A DNA stretch of 64,000 bases from Lactobacillus sp. CBA3605 (GTDB lineage: Bacteria; Bacillota; Bacilli; Lactobacillales; Lactobacillaceae), in the NCBI RefSeq assembly GCF_002970915.1, contig NZ_CP027190.1:2356001-2420000 (forward strand), written 5' to 3'. The notes beneath the pieces are model-generated. The model did not search any database and had not been told where the DNA came from. It was given only the letters and a program-made list of their open reading frames with translations. The stretch's first letter is position 1. The number at the start of each line of letters is the position of its first letter. The position numbers and the translations under genes were made by a program. Below are positions 46,474 to 53,895 of the stretch, in pieces.

Positions 46474-46545
46474 ACCGACTGGGATGGTGACACCATTCCA
46501 GTCGGTGAGTAAGCGGCGTTTGGGACTAGGTCCTAAGCGTCGCTT
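46474..46545 (+). terminator. Two tandem hairpins after murC
   Basis: ACCGACTGGGATGG pairs with CCATTCCAGTCGGT (46474-46506), and immediately after it AAGCGGCGTTTGGGAC pairs with GTCCTAAGCGTCGCTT (46511-46545, G-U pairs). Neither has a strong T run, so they may act as RNA-stability elements as well as terminators. Confidence 0.6.
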
Positions 46546-46825
46546 AATTATTGCGTTGACCTTTACAAAAATTTTAAAGCTTTATCGACCTAACTGTTTT
46601 ACCTTCTTTGACTAATCTGATAAACTAGATGACAAGAAAGTTGAGGTGACTGATTGGCAATGTCTGAAAGATTAAGACGCAGTCATGTGATTGAAAAACT
46701 AGTGTCAGGTCGGTCACTGACTGATTATTAGTGAGTGACAATCCGTGATGACGACGGCAATTAGTACCTTAAACTTAGGCTTTTGAAGTATCAACAGTTA
46801 AATTTTTAGGCGAAAGAGGGATTCT
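46546..46825 (+). promoter_or_regulatory. Leader with palindromic operator-like site before the Bax-inhibitor gene
   Basis: A 27-base near-palindrome lies at 46713-46739: GTCACT at one end, AGTGAC at the other, with ACT-AT-AT-AGT symmetry between. It shares GTGAGTGAC and GACTGATTA with the TetR-type operator at 18056-18077. It overlaps the 3' end of a 23-codon ORF (46660-46731, MSERLRRSHVIEKLVSGRSL then TDY) that has GAGGTGA upstream. TTGACC occurs at about 46556. No other gene is visible here. Confidence 0.5.
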
Positions 46826-47542
46826 ATGAATAATTTTCAAAATGGTCCGCAACCAAGTACCATTAACACGCAAGTCGGGTTACGGAGCTTCTTAACTAAA
46901 ATGTATGGTTACATGACGTTAGCTGTTTTAGTTTCAGCAGTGACGGTATACTTGGCAATGAACGTCTTCATGACGCAAATTAACGCTGCTTTTGGGCAAC
47001 ATCCGTTAATTTTCTTGATTATTTTCATGGTCAGCATGTTTGCGATGATTGGTGGGATTCAAGTCAATGCGACCCGCAATCCGGCAATTAGTTTTTCATT
47101 ATTAATGCTATTTGCCGTTGTTTTTGGGGTTGAAATGTCCGTTACGTTGGCACTTTATACCAAAGCCACTATTTTTGGGGCTTTCGTAGCTGCTGGGGCG
47201 GTTTTTGCAACCATGGCCGTGATTGGGACCACTAGCAAGCGGGATATGTCTAAGTTAGGGACGCACTTAATAGCGGCATTGATTGGTTTGTTAGTTGCTT
47301 CGGTCGTTAACATGTTCTTGCAAAGCGCCATGATTAGTTACGTCTTTTCTTACATTGGGGTCTTAATCTTTGCCGGCCTATCCATGTGGGATGCCAATCG
47401 GATGCGTGATATGTACCTTAAATATGGCGACCAAGTTTCTTCAACTGGGTTAGCTGTCACCGGGGCGTTACAACTTTATTTGGACTTCGTTAACTTGTTC
47501 TTATACTTCGTTCAAATCTTTGCTGGATCTAGCCGTGATTAA
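46826..47542 (+). CDS. Bax inhibitor-1/YccA family membrane protein
   Basis: 238 residues with seven hydrophobic segments and the UPF0005/TMBIM signature near the C-terminus (FSYIGVLIFAGLSMWDANRM, then ALQLYLDFVNLFLYFVQIF). The N-terminus (VGLRSFLTKMYGYMTLAVLV) is typical. Bacterial members can leak calcium or modulate FtsH-type proteolysis; substrate unknown. Its natural terminator (49016-49046) is now separated from it by an ISL3 insertion about 20 bases after the stop. Confidence 0.93.
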   Translation: MNNFQNGPQPSTINTQVGLRSFLTKMYGYMTLAVLVSAVTVYLAMNVFMTQINAAFGQHPLIFLIIFMVSMFAMIGGIQVNATRNPAISFSLLMLFAVVFGVEMSVTLALYTKATIFGAFVAAGAVFATMAVIGTTSKRDMSKLGTHLIAALIGLLVASVVNMFLQSAMISYVFSYIGVLIFAGLSMWDANRMRDMYLKYGDQVSSTGLAVTGALQLYLDFVNLFLYFVQIFAGSSRD

Positions 47543-47563
47543 ATCGTTATTAATTGTATATTA

Positions 47564-48995
47564 GGTTCTTTGTCAACCGGTGTTGATGAGGAAAATTGAG
47601 GTTCAATTCATTTACGAATTGGGCCTCTTTTTTTTATTTTTATTTTGAATTCAATCTGTATTCTATAATTAAAATTCATCCAGTTTCAGTAGCCATAAGC
47701 TGTTCGTTTTATTTGTTTGATTTTACGATTAACACCCTCAATAGGCCCATTTGAGAGTGAACATTCCGTCATGTTTTTAATAAATTGCTTATTCTTGATA
47801 AAGGTCTTAATCGTTTGTAAGAGCTGAGGACTAACGTTCTCAACTCTACCTAAAGCTTCAATAAATGCGACATAGTTTCGACTACGAATGGCCTCGACTA
47901 ATTCGTGAGCTGAATAATAAGTGTTCGCAAATTCTTCATTCAGATCCAGTCCCTCCAGGATTAGTTGTTCCTGAGTTAGATGGTCTTTTAAATGCGAAAA
48001 CCATTGTGGTTTATCTTTTTCAAGTTTTGAATAATCTTTGAGATAGAGCCGCCAGTAATACTTAAGCACGCGGTATTCACGAGTGTCTGGGGCAAATCTT
48101 TTCATCAATTGAACACGAGTCTGGTTTAAGGATCGTAAGACCATTTGAACTAAATGAAAGTTGTCGGCGACAACTTTGGCGTTAGGAAAAATACTGTGCA
48201 TAATGGTGTAGTAGTTTGCGTTAAAATCCATCACAACCTGGGTCACTTGCTGGCGATTTTTCAAGGAGTAATGATTTAAGAAGAATGCCTTAATCTCTTT
48301 AGTTCTACGTCCTGGAAGAATGGCAATGAGGTCGTGTTTCTGTGCATCAATAGCGATGAAACTCATTTGTTTCCCGGTAGAACGGAATTCATCGATGCAT
48401 AAAGTAGTTGGTAGACCATCATAGGCTGGTCTAGTTTGTTTCCCCAAAGCAACTAATTGACGACTGACAGTATTAGTTGATACATTATACTCTGCGGCAA
48501 TATTGACCATTGTGCGGTCTTCTGTTAGTGCTGTAGTAATACGGTGCTTAACATGTTGAGAAAGCTGATGCTGCTTGGCCACTACAGGGGTTTGGGCAAG
48601 TATGCTATGACCGCAAGCCTGACAGAGAAAGCGTTGCTTACGTAAAATTAATAATGCCGTTCGCTCGCTGATGTTGGAAATTCTGATATTAACTGTTTTA
48701 AAACCATTTCGAACGATTTCGTGTTGCCCACAACGTGGGCAAACACTAATTGAATAGGAAAGATCTGCGTAAATCCGTAAAACATCCCGGCTATTATCTT
48801 GAATTTTAAAATTAGTTATATTTTGGTCTTTAATTTGTAGAAGAATTCTTGTAGACTGGTCTTGAGACATATTAATCTTCTCGCTTTCAATTAGTTTTCG
48901 TCGACTTGATTGTAGCACGTAGAGGTGGTATGCCTCTTTTTTTTACAAAAATGGTGTCGCTGGATTTCTCCATCAACACCAAATATCATAGAACC
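47564..48995 (-). mobile_element. ISL3-family insertion sequence, 1432 bp
   Basis: Bounded by imperfect inverted repeats: left GGTTCTTTGTCAACCGGTGT then TGATG, right (reverse complement of 48967-48995) GGTTCTATGATATTTGGTGT then TGATG. A single transposase gene on the minus strand fills it. The left end also holds a hairpin-T5 terminator (GAGGTTCAATTC/GAATTGGGCCTC, about 47598-47632) that would stop outside transcription from entering. Perfect 8-bp duplications flank it. Confidence 0.93.
47686..48870 (-). CDS. ISL3 family transposase, C-terminally truncated by a nonsense codon
   Basis: About 394 residues. The N-terminal zinc finger CPRCGQHEIVRNGFK...CQACGHSI is followed by an HTH (TMVNIAAEYNVSTNTVSRQL) and the DDE domain with TLCIDEFRSTGKQMSFIAID, VVMDFNANYY, VVADNFHLVQ and the Glu region LSNGPIEGVNRKIKQIKRTA. 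The frame stops at TGA (47686-47688) right after KRTAYGY; the downstream codons continue NWMNFNYRIQIEFKI, which fits the family's usual GYRNW...RI ending. A single CGA-to-TGA change would explain this. The DDE residues are intact, so activity may be reduced rather than lost. The ATG at 48870 is preferred over an upstream GTG. Confidence 0.9.
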   Translation of the reverse strand: MSQDQSTRILLQIKDQNITNFKIQDNSRDVLRIYADLSYSISVCPRCGQHEIVRNGFKTVNIRISNISERTALLILRKQRFLCQACGHSILAQTPVVAKQHQLSQHVKHRITTALTEDRTMVNIAAEYNVSTNTVSRQLVALGKQTRPAYDGLPTTLCIDEFRSTGKQMSFIAIDAQKHDLIAILPGRRTKEIKAFFLNHYSLKNRQQVTQVVMDFNANYYTIMHSIFPNAKVVADNFHLVQMVLRSLNQTRVQLMKRFAPDTREYRVLKYYWRLYLKDYSKLEKDKPQWFSHLKDHLTQEQLILEGLDLNEEFANTYYSAHELVEAIRSRNYVAFIEALGRVENVSPQLLQTIKTFIKNKQFIKNMTECSLSNGPIEGVNRKIKQIKRTAYGY

Positions 48996-49015
48996 GTATA
49001 TTAGAGACAAAATTG

Positions 49016-49046
49016 CGCCTAGCTACGTTTGTGGCTAGGCGTTTTC
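49016..49046 (+). terminator. Displaced terminator of the Bax-inhibitor gene
   Basis: CGCCTAGCTAC pairs with GTGGCTAGGCG, then TTTTCTT. It lies just past the IS target duplication, so it probably served the gene ending at 47542 before the insertion. Confidence 0.75.
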
Positions 49047-49069
49047 TTGTACAATTTGGTTCTAAAATA

Positions 49070-49138
49070 GGTTCTTTATCAACCGGTGTTGATGAGGAAA
49101 ATTGAGGTTCAATTCATTTACGAATTGGGCCTCTTTTT
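49070..49138 (+). repeat. Solo second copy of the ISL3 left end (69 bp)
   Basis: GGTTCTTTATCAACCGGTGT and the following ~48 bases repeat the left end at 47564-47632 almost base for base (one difference in the first 20), in the same orientation, including its hairpin terminator. No right end or transposase belongs to it. It stands at the boundary with the AT-rich ATP-grasp cluster. Confidence 0.88.
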
Positions 49139-49159
49139 AGATAACTTAAGGGCCTGAGA

Positions 49160-50380
49160 CTAGTGATAAGTTGATTGTTTTCTGATCCAATCATCAATGG
49201 CAAGTAGTTCCTTTTCAGTGTTTTGGGCCGAAGAACTTTGTACTGCCACCGCAAAAGTGCATAAAGCACTCAGGTCAATAGATTTATAAAACGCATTAAT
49301 ATGAGTGTACTGCTGGCAAGCAAAGATGTGGTCTTTGAATATAACTTTGGCCATATTTGGGAGATTAGTCAAAGTTCCCACCTGAGGCGCACTTAATATA
49401 AAACCACAAGGCTTTAAAATTGTGTAAGACAAGGGATGATTATAATCAGGACGTTTGAGTTCTGCGTTAAGCAATAAATTAATCGGATTGTGTTGAATTT
49501 GAACGGCAAGACAATCTCGAATTTTACCGCCACCAAGTCGGGAGCCAATCTCATTGAAAATAATAGTTTGACCATCGTAAAAAACTTCTAGATGAAATAG
49601 TAGATTATCGGGATGCGGAAAGTCGGAAACAACATGTTTAGCATATTCAACTAAGCGCTTTGTATCAGGATCATAGTCGTTTAGTTGGATACTGCCAACT
49701 GATTTAGCCTGAATAAAGCTTAAACAGTCGTGAAAGTATCTTGATGGGATGACATACATGAATTGATTGTCAATCATTAACCCATCAATGTGATAGGTTG
49801 GCATATTAATAAATGATTCCAGCATATTATTTGCTGGTGACACAAGCTTAGCAAGATATTTCTTTAGTTGGGAGTGATCTCTAATAATTTCGACGTTTTC
49901 TGAACCAGCACCATTTTGGGGTTTACCTACTAAAGGAAAACTGCATGAACGTGCAAATTTTTCTAAGGTCTTCGTATCATTGTCAGTTGAAATAAAGTTA
50001 GCCGTTTTAATGTTATGACGACGTAGCAGAGTCTTCATCGAAATTTTATTTCTAAAAGCATTCGCAGATAAACGTGTTTGGCCGGGTAAGTGTAAATGAT
50101 TGCGAATTAAGGCTGCCGTTTCGATGTCAAATTCATCTAAGGCGATAATCCTATCGAAAGCATGTTGTTGGAAATTAGCTTCCACCGAGGAAATAACTGA
50201 TTTTGGCTGCCATTCTTTAATGCCGACAAGATTAACACGACGATTGGATAAGACCTGAGAAAAATTTTTTCGCTTACTTTGTGGCACGAACAAATAAAAA
50301 TAGTCGTTTGACTGCTGATTTAAAAAATCGATAAAATGATAGTATTTGGGACCTGCTGGACATAAAATTGCTAAATTCAT
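49160..50380 (-). CDS. ATP-grasp domain ligase (first of two)
   Basis: 406 residues. An N-terminal pre-ATP-grasp region (1 to about 115) is followed by an ATP-grasp fold: SFPLVGKPQNGAGSENVEII (ATP-binding lysine and glycine-rich loop, about residue 155) and FHLEVFYDGQTIIFNEIGSR followed by LGGGKIRD (metal-binding E-N/E and RxGGG, about 265-295). Such enzymes join a carboxylate to an amine through an acyl phosphate, as in amino-acid ligases. AAAGGAG precedes the ATG at 50380. It follows the MFS gene by 5 bases in a three-gene minus-strand operon with another ATP-grasp gene. AT-rich relative to the core genes. Substrates unknown. Confidence 0.85.
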   Translation of the reverse strand: MNLAILCPAGPKYYHFIDFLNQQSNDYFYLFVPQSKRKNFSQVLSNRRVNLVGIKEWQPKSVISSVEANFQQHAFDRIIALDEFDIETAALIRNHLHLPGQTRLSANAFRNKISMKTLLRRHNIKTANFISTDNDTKTLEKFARSCSFPLVGKPQNGAGSENVEIIRDHSQLKKYLAKLVSPANNMLESFINMPTYHIDGLMIDNQFMYVIPSRYFHDCLSFIQAKSVGSIQLNDYDPDTKRLVEYAKHVVSDFPHPDNLLFHLEVFYDGQTIIFNEIGSRLGGGKIRDCLAVQIQHNPINLLLNAELKRPDYNHPLSYTILKPCGFILSAPQVGTLTNLPNMAKVIFKDHIFACQQYTHINAFYKSIDLSALCTFAVAVQSSSAQNTEKELLAIDDWIRKQSTYH

Positions 50381-50385
50381 TTTGT

Positions 50386-51546
50386 TCACTCCTTTGCTAA
50401 CCAAACTAAATCAATCAGTACTAAGCCAAGGCAAATTGTGATAATTGCGGCTGGTAATGATAGGGTGAAAAGTTGACCGAATAAGTAACTTCCAATAATA
50501 GTACCGAGATTGGCAAACATAAATGAAATTGAAAATACTTTGCCAAGTTGAACTAGTGCGACCTTTTTTTGAATAAAGGATTGAACGGATACATTGTATC
50601 TTGAAATAGACATTGACAAGATTGAAATTGAAAAAATGAATAGTAGGGTGCTTTTGAAAAAAATGATAAGCAGCAGTGATAGTGCTGAAAATACCAGCGA
50701 CCAGCGTTCGAATAAAATATTATCCGATAATTTGATCCACTTGATTGATAAGATACCGAGAATTCCCCCAACCGATTCAAATGCCAGAAAATAGCCATAT
50801 AGATTTGAATTATGCAAAGTTTGAGTGGCATAGATAGGTGAAAGTATATTGAATCCTGAGAGGATAAGGTTTAAGAGTCCACCAGTGATGATTAAGAGTA
50901 ATAAAACGCGATATTTAAGGATGTTTGACAGTGCTTTTTGATAATTGATACCTTTTTTCTTATTATGAATTTTTGGTAATTGGTAGACACAAATAAAAGA
51001 AATGAAAAAGGAGGCAGCATTGACGAATAGTACAGTTTGAAAAGATAGTAACGAAGCGCTATAGAGGCTTGTAAAAATTGGCGGGATAATAATTGTCACT
51101 AGTTGAATCAAAAAGGAAAGCTTAACGTTGAATTTTACCAGTTGATCTTTTGCAATCAAATGTCCGGATAATGTTTTGAAAAGTGGTGAATTTAGATAAA
51201 CGTTGATATTTAATAAGAATACAATGACATACATTATTTGTAGTTCTTTGAAAGCCTGTGTCACCGCACTAATAACACAAACCAGGCAAGCGATTAAATC
51301 TGAGATAAGCAATGCACTTTTTAGATGTTTGCCATCAGCAATATAACCGCCAACAATACTACATATAAATGCCGAGGCACCAATGTAGGCATTGGCGTTT
51401 CCGAGTATGGCGCTGGAGTGAAAGTAATGTAAGATCCAAATGTTTAAGACAGCATTAAAGCCAAGCGTACCAATAAATGACACTGTTTTTGACGTAATTA
51501 TTTTATATTCAGTTGAAATAAGTAGCACCTCATTTTTTAAAAACAT
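50386..51546 (-). CDS. MFS transporter, probable product exporter
   Basis: 386 residues with about twelve hydrophobic helices; AYIGASAFICSIVGGYIADG has the MFS loop 2-3 glycine/aspartate pattern. Resembles drug-type MFS permeases such as those in bacteriocin or small-metabolite clusters. Start uncertain: the ATG at 51546 overlaps the upstream ATP-grasp gene by 17 bases and has no clear ribosome site, while GAGGTG a few codons in could serve a non-ATG start. Sandwiched between two ATP-grasp genes, so export of their product is the natural reading. Confidence 0.85.
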   Translation of the reverse strand: MFLKNEVLLISTEYKIITSKTVSFIGTLGFNAVLNIWILHYFHSSAILGNANAYIGASAFICSIVGGYIADGKHLKSALLISDLIACLVCVISAVTQAFKELQIMYVIVFLLNINVYLNSPLFKTLSGHLIAKDQLVKFNVKLSFLIQLVTIIIPPIFTSLYSASLLSFQTVLFVNAASFFISFICVYQLPKIHNKKKGINYQKALSNILKYRVLLLLIITGGLLNLILSGFNILSPIYATQTLHNSNLYGYFLAFESVGGILGILSIKWIKLSDNILFERWSLVFSALSLLLIIFFKSTLLFIFSISILSMSISRYNVSVQSFIQKKVALVQLGKVFSISFMFANLGTIIGSYLFGQLFTLSLPAAIITICLGLVLIDLVWLAKE

Positions 51547-52744
51547 AGTCTTGACTTAGTTTGGATAAAAAGTTAACTCGTTGCTGGAATTCCGGTTCTG
51601 AATTTGCTTCAAATGCAATTGAACAACAGATTGAGGACGCATCTGGTGGTGTGGCATAATTTTGATTTATTTGGACAAAATCATAGACTGCTGAAATCCA
51701 AGGCTTCGATGGCCAATCTGGTTTTTTAGTGAGGGTTCCACCGGGAATAAAAACTTGAAACCAGGCACAAATTCGCTGACCGGGATCAAATATTTTTGTT
51801 TTAGGTCGTTCATTGATTGGTAAATCATAGTTGTGCCAAAAGTCGCTTAAGAAATCTAGCTGGTATTCGTTTTTAGTTAGTTTAATGACACCTTGTCCAC
51901 CAAAACGTTTTGCGCCCTCACAAAAAATCAAAGCGTCAGATGCTTCATCGTAAAAAAATTCAAAATGAAATGGAAAAGCCTTTTTATAAACCGTCGTCGC
52001 AATTATTTTTTGAGTTTCAGCGAATAGTTTATGAATCATTGATTTTCTTGCATATAATTTACTGGTTCGGATAATAAAAGGTTTCTTATTTGTGAAACTG
52101 TCCAGTACGCCGTATTCATACTCATGTACCGAAAAATTAATTATTCGGCCATCAAGTGAGAAACCGTCACACGTGCACATGTTTTTTAAAGGTGAATAGG
52201 TTTCGACCAGATAACTGGTATCAAAAAAAGTGTTATCAATAGCATCAATATCGCTCATGTTTTTAATCATCTGAATGCCATTGGCGGCAGCCGATTTTCT
52301 TGGCTTGATTAAACATTTACCGTTAGTTTTAAAGAAAGTTTTGAGTTGTGCTTTAGACAACAGGTTAGAAAAAATTGGTTGATAGATAACATCTTGCAAA
52401 ACAGTTCGCATATAATACTTGTCTTTGAAACAGGTATCTACCAAAAAAGCAGTTTGAGTATTGCGGGTAAAAAAATCATTTAAGAAACCAACCCATTGGA
52501 TGTCTTCTTCTGCTAAGGTTGTGATTTCGGTTATCTTTGAAAAAACATCAATTTCTTTGACTTTTTTAAAAACGGTTGCCAATTGAAAATCGGTTAAAAA
52601 AAAGCAACTTTCCAATTGTTGCGTCGTTAGGTATGCTGAGTAACTTGCCCTTTGATTCAATGGTGCAATCACAAGCCAAGCAGAAAAATCTAGTTGGTCA
52701 AGTGCAATACTAGCCGGTGAATAACGATAAATAAAAATTTTCAT
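51530..52744 (-). CDS. ATP-grasp domain ligase (second of two)
   Basis: 404 residues. The ATP-grasp elements are NGKCLIKPRKSAAANGIQMI (lysine and small-residue loop, near 142-161) and FHFEFFYDEASDALIFCEGA followed by KRFGGQGV (the E-x-x-x-R-x-GG motif, near 260-288). It shares the motif order with the ligase at 49160 (FHxExFYD...E...RxGG), so the two look like distant paralogues acting in sequence. First gene of the minus-strand operon, AGGGAG upstream, divergent from the oxidoreductase gene. AT-rich. Substrates unknown. Confidence 0.83.
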   Translation of the reverse strand: MKIFIYRYSPASIALDQLDFSAWLVIAPLNQRASYSAYLTTQQLESCFFLTDFQLATVFKKVKEIDVFSKITEITTLAEEDIQWVGFLNDFFTRNTQTAFLVDTCFKDKYYMRTVLQDVIYQPIFSNLLSKAQLKTFFKTNGKCLIKPRKSAAANGIQMIKNMSDIDAIDNTFFDTSYLVETYSPLKNMCTCDGFSLDGRIINFSVHEYEYGVLDSFTNKKPFIIRTSKLYARKSMIHKLFAETQKIIATTVYKKAFPFHFEFFYDEASDALIFCEGAKRFGGQGVIKLTKNEYQLDFLSDFWHNYDLPINERPKTKIFDPGQRICAWFQVFIPGGTLTKKPDWPSKPWISAVYDFVQINQNYATPPDASSICCSIAFEANSEPEFQQRVNFLSKLSQDYVFKK

Positions 52745-52880
52745 TTTAACGATTCTCCCTAAAAAATTTGACTTTTATTAAAAAAAGTAAATATAATAAC
52801 ATTCGAAATTAATAATACTAACTATATTCTAATTATATTATCATAAATCGATTTTTGCAATTTTTTTTGGAGGTTCAAAT

Positions 52881-53687
52881 ATGGAAAATAAAATAATTGT
52901 TGTGGGATATGGCATTATGACTACGGGAATTGTAAAAAACATTTTAAGTAAGACTGATTTTGATGTAAGTATTGTATCTAAGCATTTAACTGAACGAATA
53001 AATTGTACGGTAATGTCTACCTTTGCTGGGGATTATGACTTAGTCATCGGGTGTTTTAAGAATGATAGGGAGTCATTTAATTTTTGGTCAGAGGAAAGTG
53101 TCTTAAAAAGTCTTAGGGAAAACAATTCAATATGTATTGAATTGTCATCACTTAGTATGAAGTGTATTGAAGACTGGTATAAACTTGTCGACAAAAATAA
53201 GCTTACAGCGGTTGAAGTTCCTATTACTGGGAGTCGTATTGGAGCTGAAAATGGTACACTCCCCTTGTTTCTGTATTCTGAAATAAAAAATATATATTAC
53301 AAAAATATTTTTTGCGAATTTTGTAAAGCTATATCTACAAAACAATACAATTTTCACAATCGTGTAAATCCTACAAGATTTAAACTTATGTATAATGCGT
53401 GGGGCGCTGTCATGCTTTACACACTGAGAGAATTTAATCCGGAGAACTTTGAATACGGAAAGGATTTATCGCTTGTTAATCATATTGTTGAATCAGATGG
53501 ATGGATGTCATTATTTGCTAGTTCAAAATTGAAGCAGGTTCAAGACAATAAAAGTATGCAATCAGATTTTAAATTACGGTATATGATAAAGGATTTAAAG
53601 CTAGACACAGAATTTACGCTGCTTGCCATCCAGTTTTATTTCGATTCGACCATGATGTGGAAAAAATTCAACCGCCGCGTTATCTAG
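52881..53687 (+). CDS. HIBADH-like NAD(P)-dependent oxidoreductase, 3' end replaced by IS3 DNA
   Basis: 268 residues, of the 6-phosphogluconate/3-hydroxyisobutyrate dehydrogenase superfamily: dinucleotide motif VVGYGIMTTGIVKNIL at the N-terminus, AVEVPITGSRIGAENGTLPL (substrate loop, usually DAPVSGG..GA..GTL) near 112, and RFKLMYNAWG in place of the catalytic K..NN helix. GGAGG precedes the ATG. Its last dozen codons (from about TMMWKKF) lie on the complement of an IS3-transposase fragment, so the native C-terminus seems lost. Imine-reductase-like activity is an alternative. Divergent from, and probably working with, the ATP-grasp genes. Confidence 0.8.
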   Translation: MENKIIVVGYGIMTTGIVKNILSKTDFDVSIVSKHLTERINCTVMSTFAGDYDLVIGCFKNDRESFNFWSEESVLKSLRENNSICIELSSLSMKCIEDWYKLVDKNKLTAVEVPITGSRIGAENGTLPLFLYSEIKNIYYKNIFCEFCKAISTKQYNFHNRVNPTRFKLMYNAWGAVMLYTLREFNPENFEYGKDLSLVNHIVESDGWMSLFASSKLKQVQDNKSMQSDFKLRYMIKDLKLDTEFTLLAIQFYFDSTMMWKKFNRRVI

Positions 53688-53895
53688 GCATGTTGCTTTG
53701 CGCGACATGCCTAGATAACGCGGTGTTCTTTGAGCGGTTTTCCCAAAATCTTGTGCTGATATTGGAAGCCTTGATCTGTGTGGACCGTTGTTCGATACCC
53801 TATCTGAGATAATTCTTCTGAAACTTCTCTAAGCGGTTTTAAGGAAAACTCGACTGTCGGATGATTACTGAGACTAGTTTTCCATAATGTTTAGT
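53640..53895 (-). pseudogene. IS3-family transposase (rve domain) remnant
   Basis: On the minus strand the frame reads SNHPTVEFSLKPLREVSEEL, YRTTVHTDQGFQYQHK (D-Q-G-F-Q-Y of the integrase core) and LKEH, then after a break MSRKATCLDNAAVEFF, the standard IS3/IS150 orfB ending order. Stop codons and frameshifts break it, and a 19-bp inverted duplication interrupts it between LKEH and MSRK. Only the C-terminal third survives. Confidence 0.85.
53675..53723. repeat. Perfect 19-bp inverted repeat inside the IS3 remnant
   Basis: CCGCGTTATCTAGGCATGT (53675-53693) and its exact complement (53705-53723) flank 11 bases. One arm encodes ATCLDNAA of the transposase, so the other arm is an inverted duplication. 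In RNA it would make a strong hairpin at the 3' end of the oxidoreductase gene. Confidence 0.9.

Larger units (their letters stand above)
47556..49003. repeat. 8-bp target-site duplication flanking the ISL3 element
   Basis: GTATATTA occurs at 47556-47563 and again at 48996-49003, directly abutting the two IS ends. Eight base pairs is the duplication length of the ISL3 family, so the insertion is intact and has not recombined. Confidence 0.92.

Noticed and set aside
49160..52744. ATP-grasp genes as D-alanine-D-alanine ligase or carbamoyl-phosphate synthase
   Set aside because: Motif spacing and N-terminal regions do not match Ddl or CarB, and core copies of those would not be paired with an MFS gene between IS remnants.
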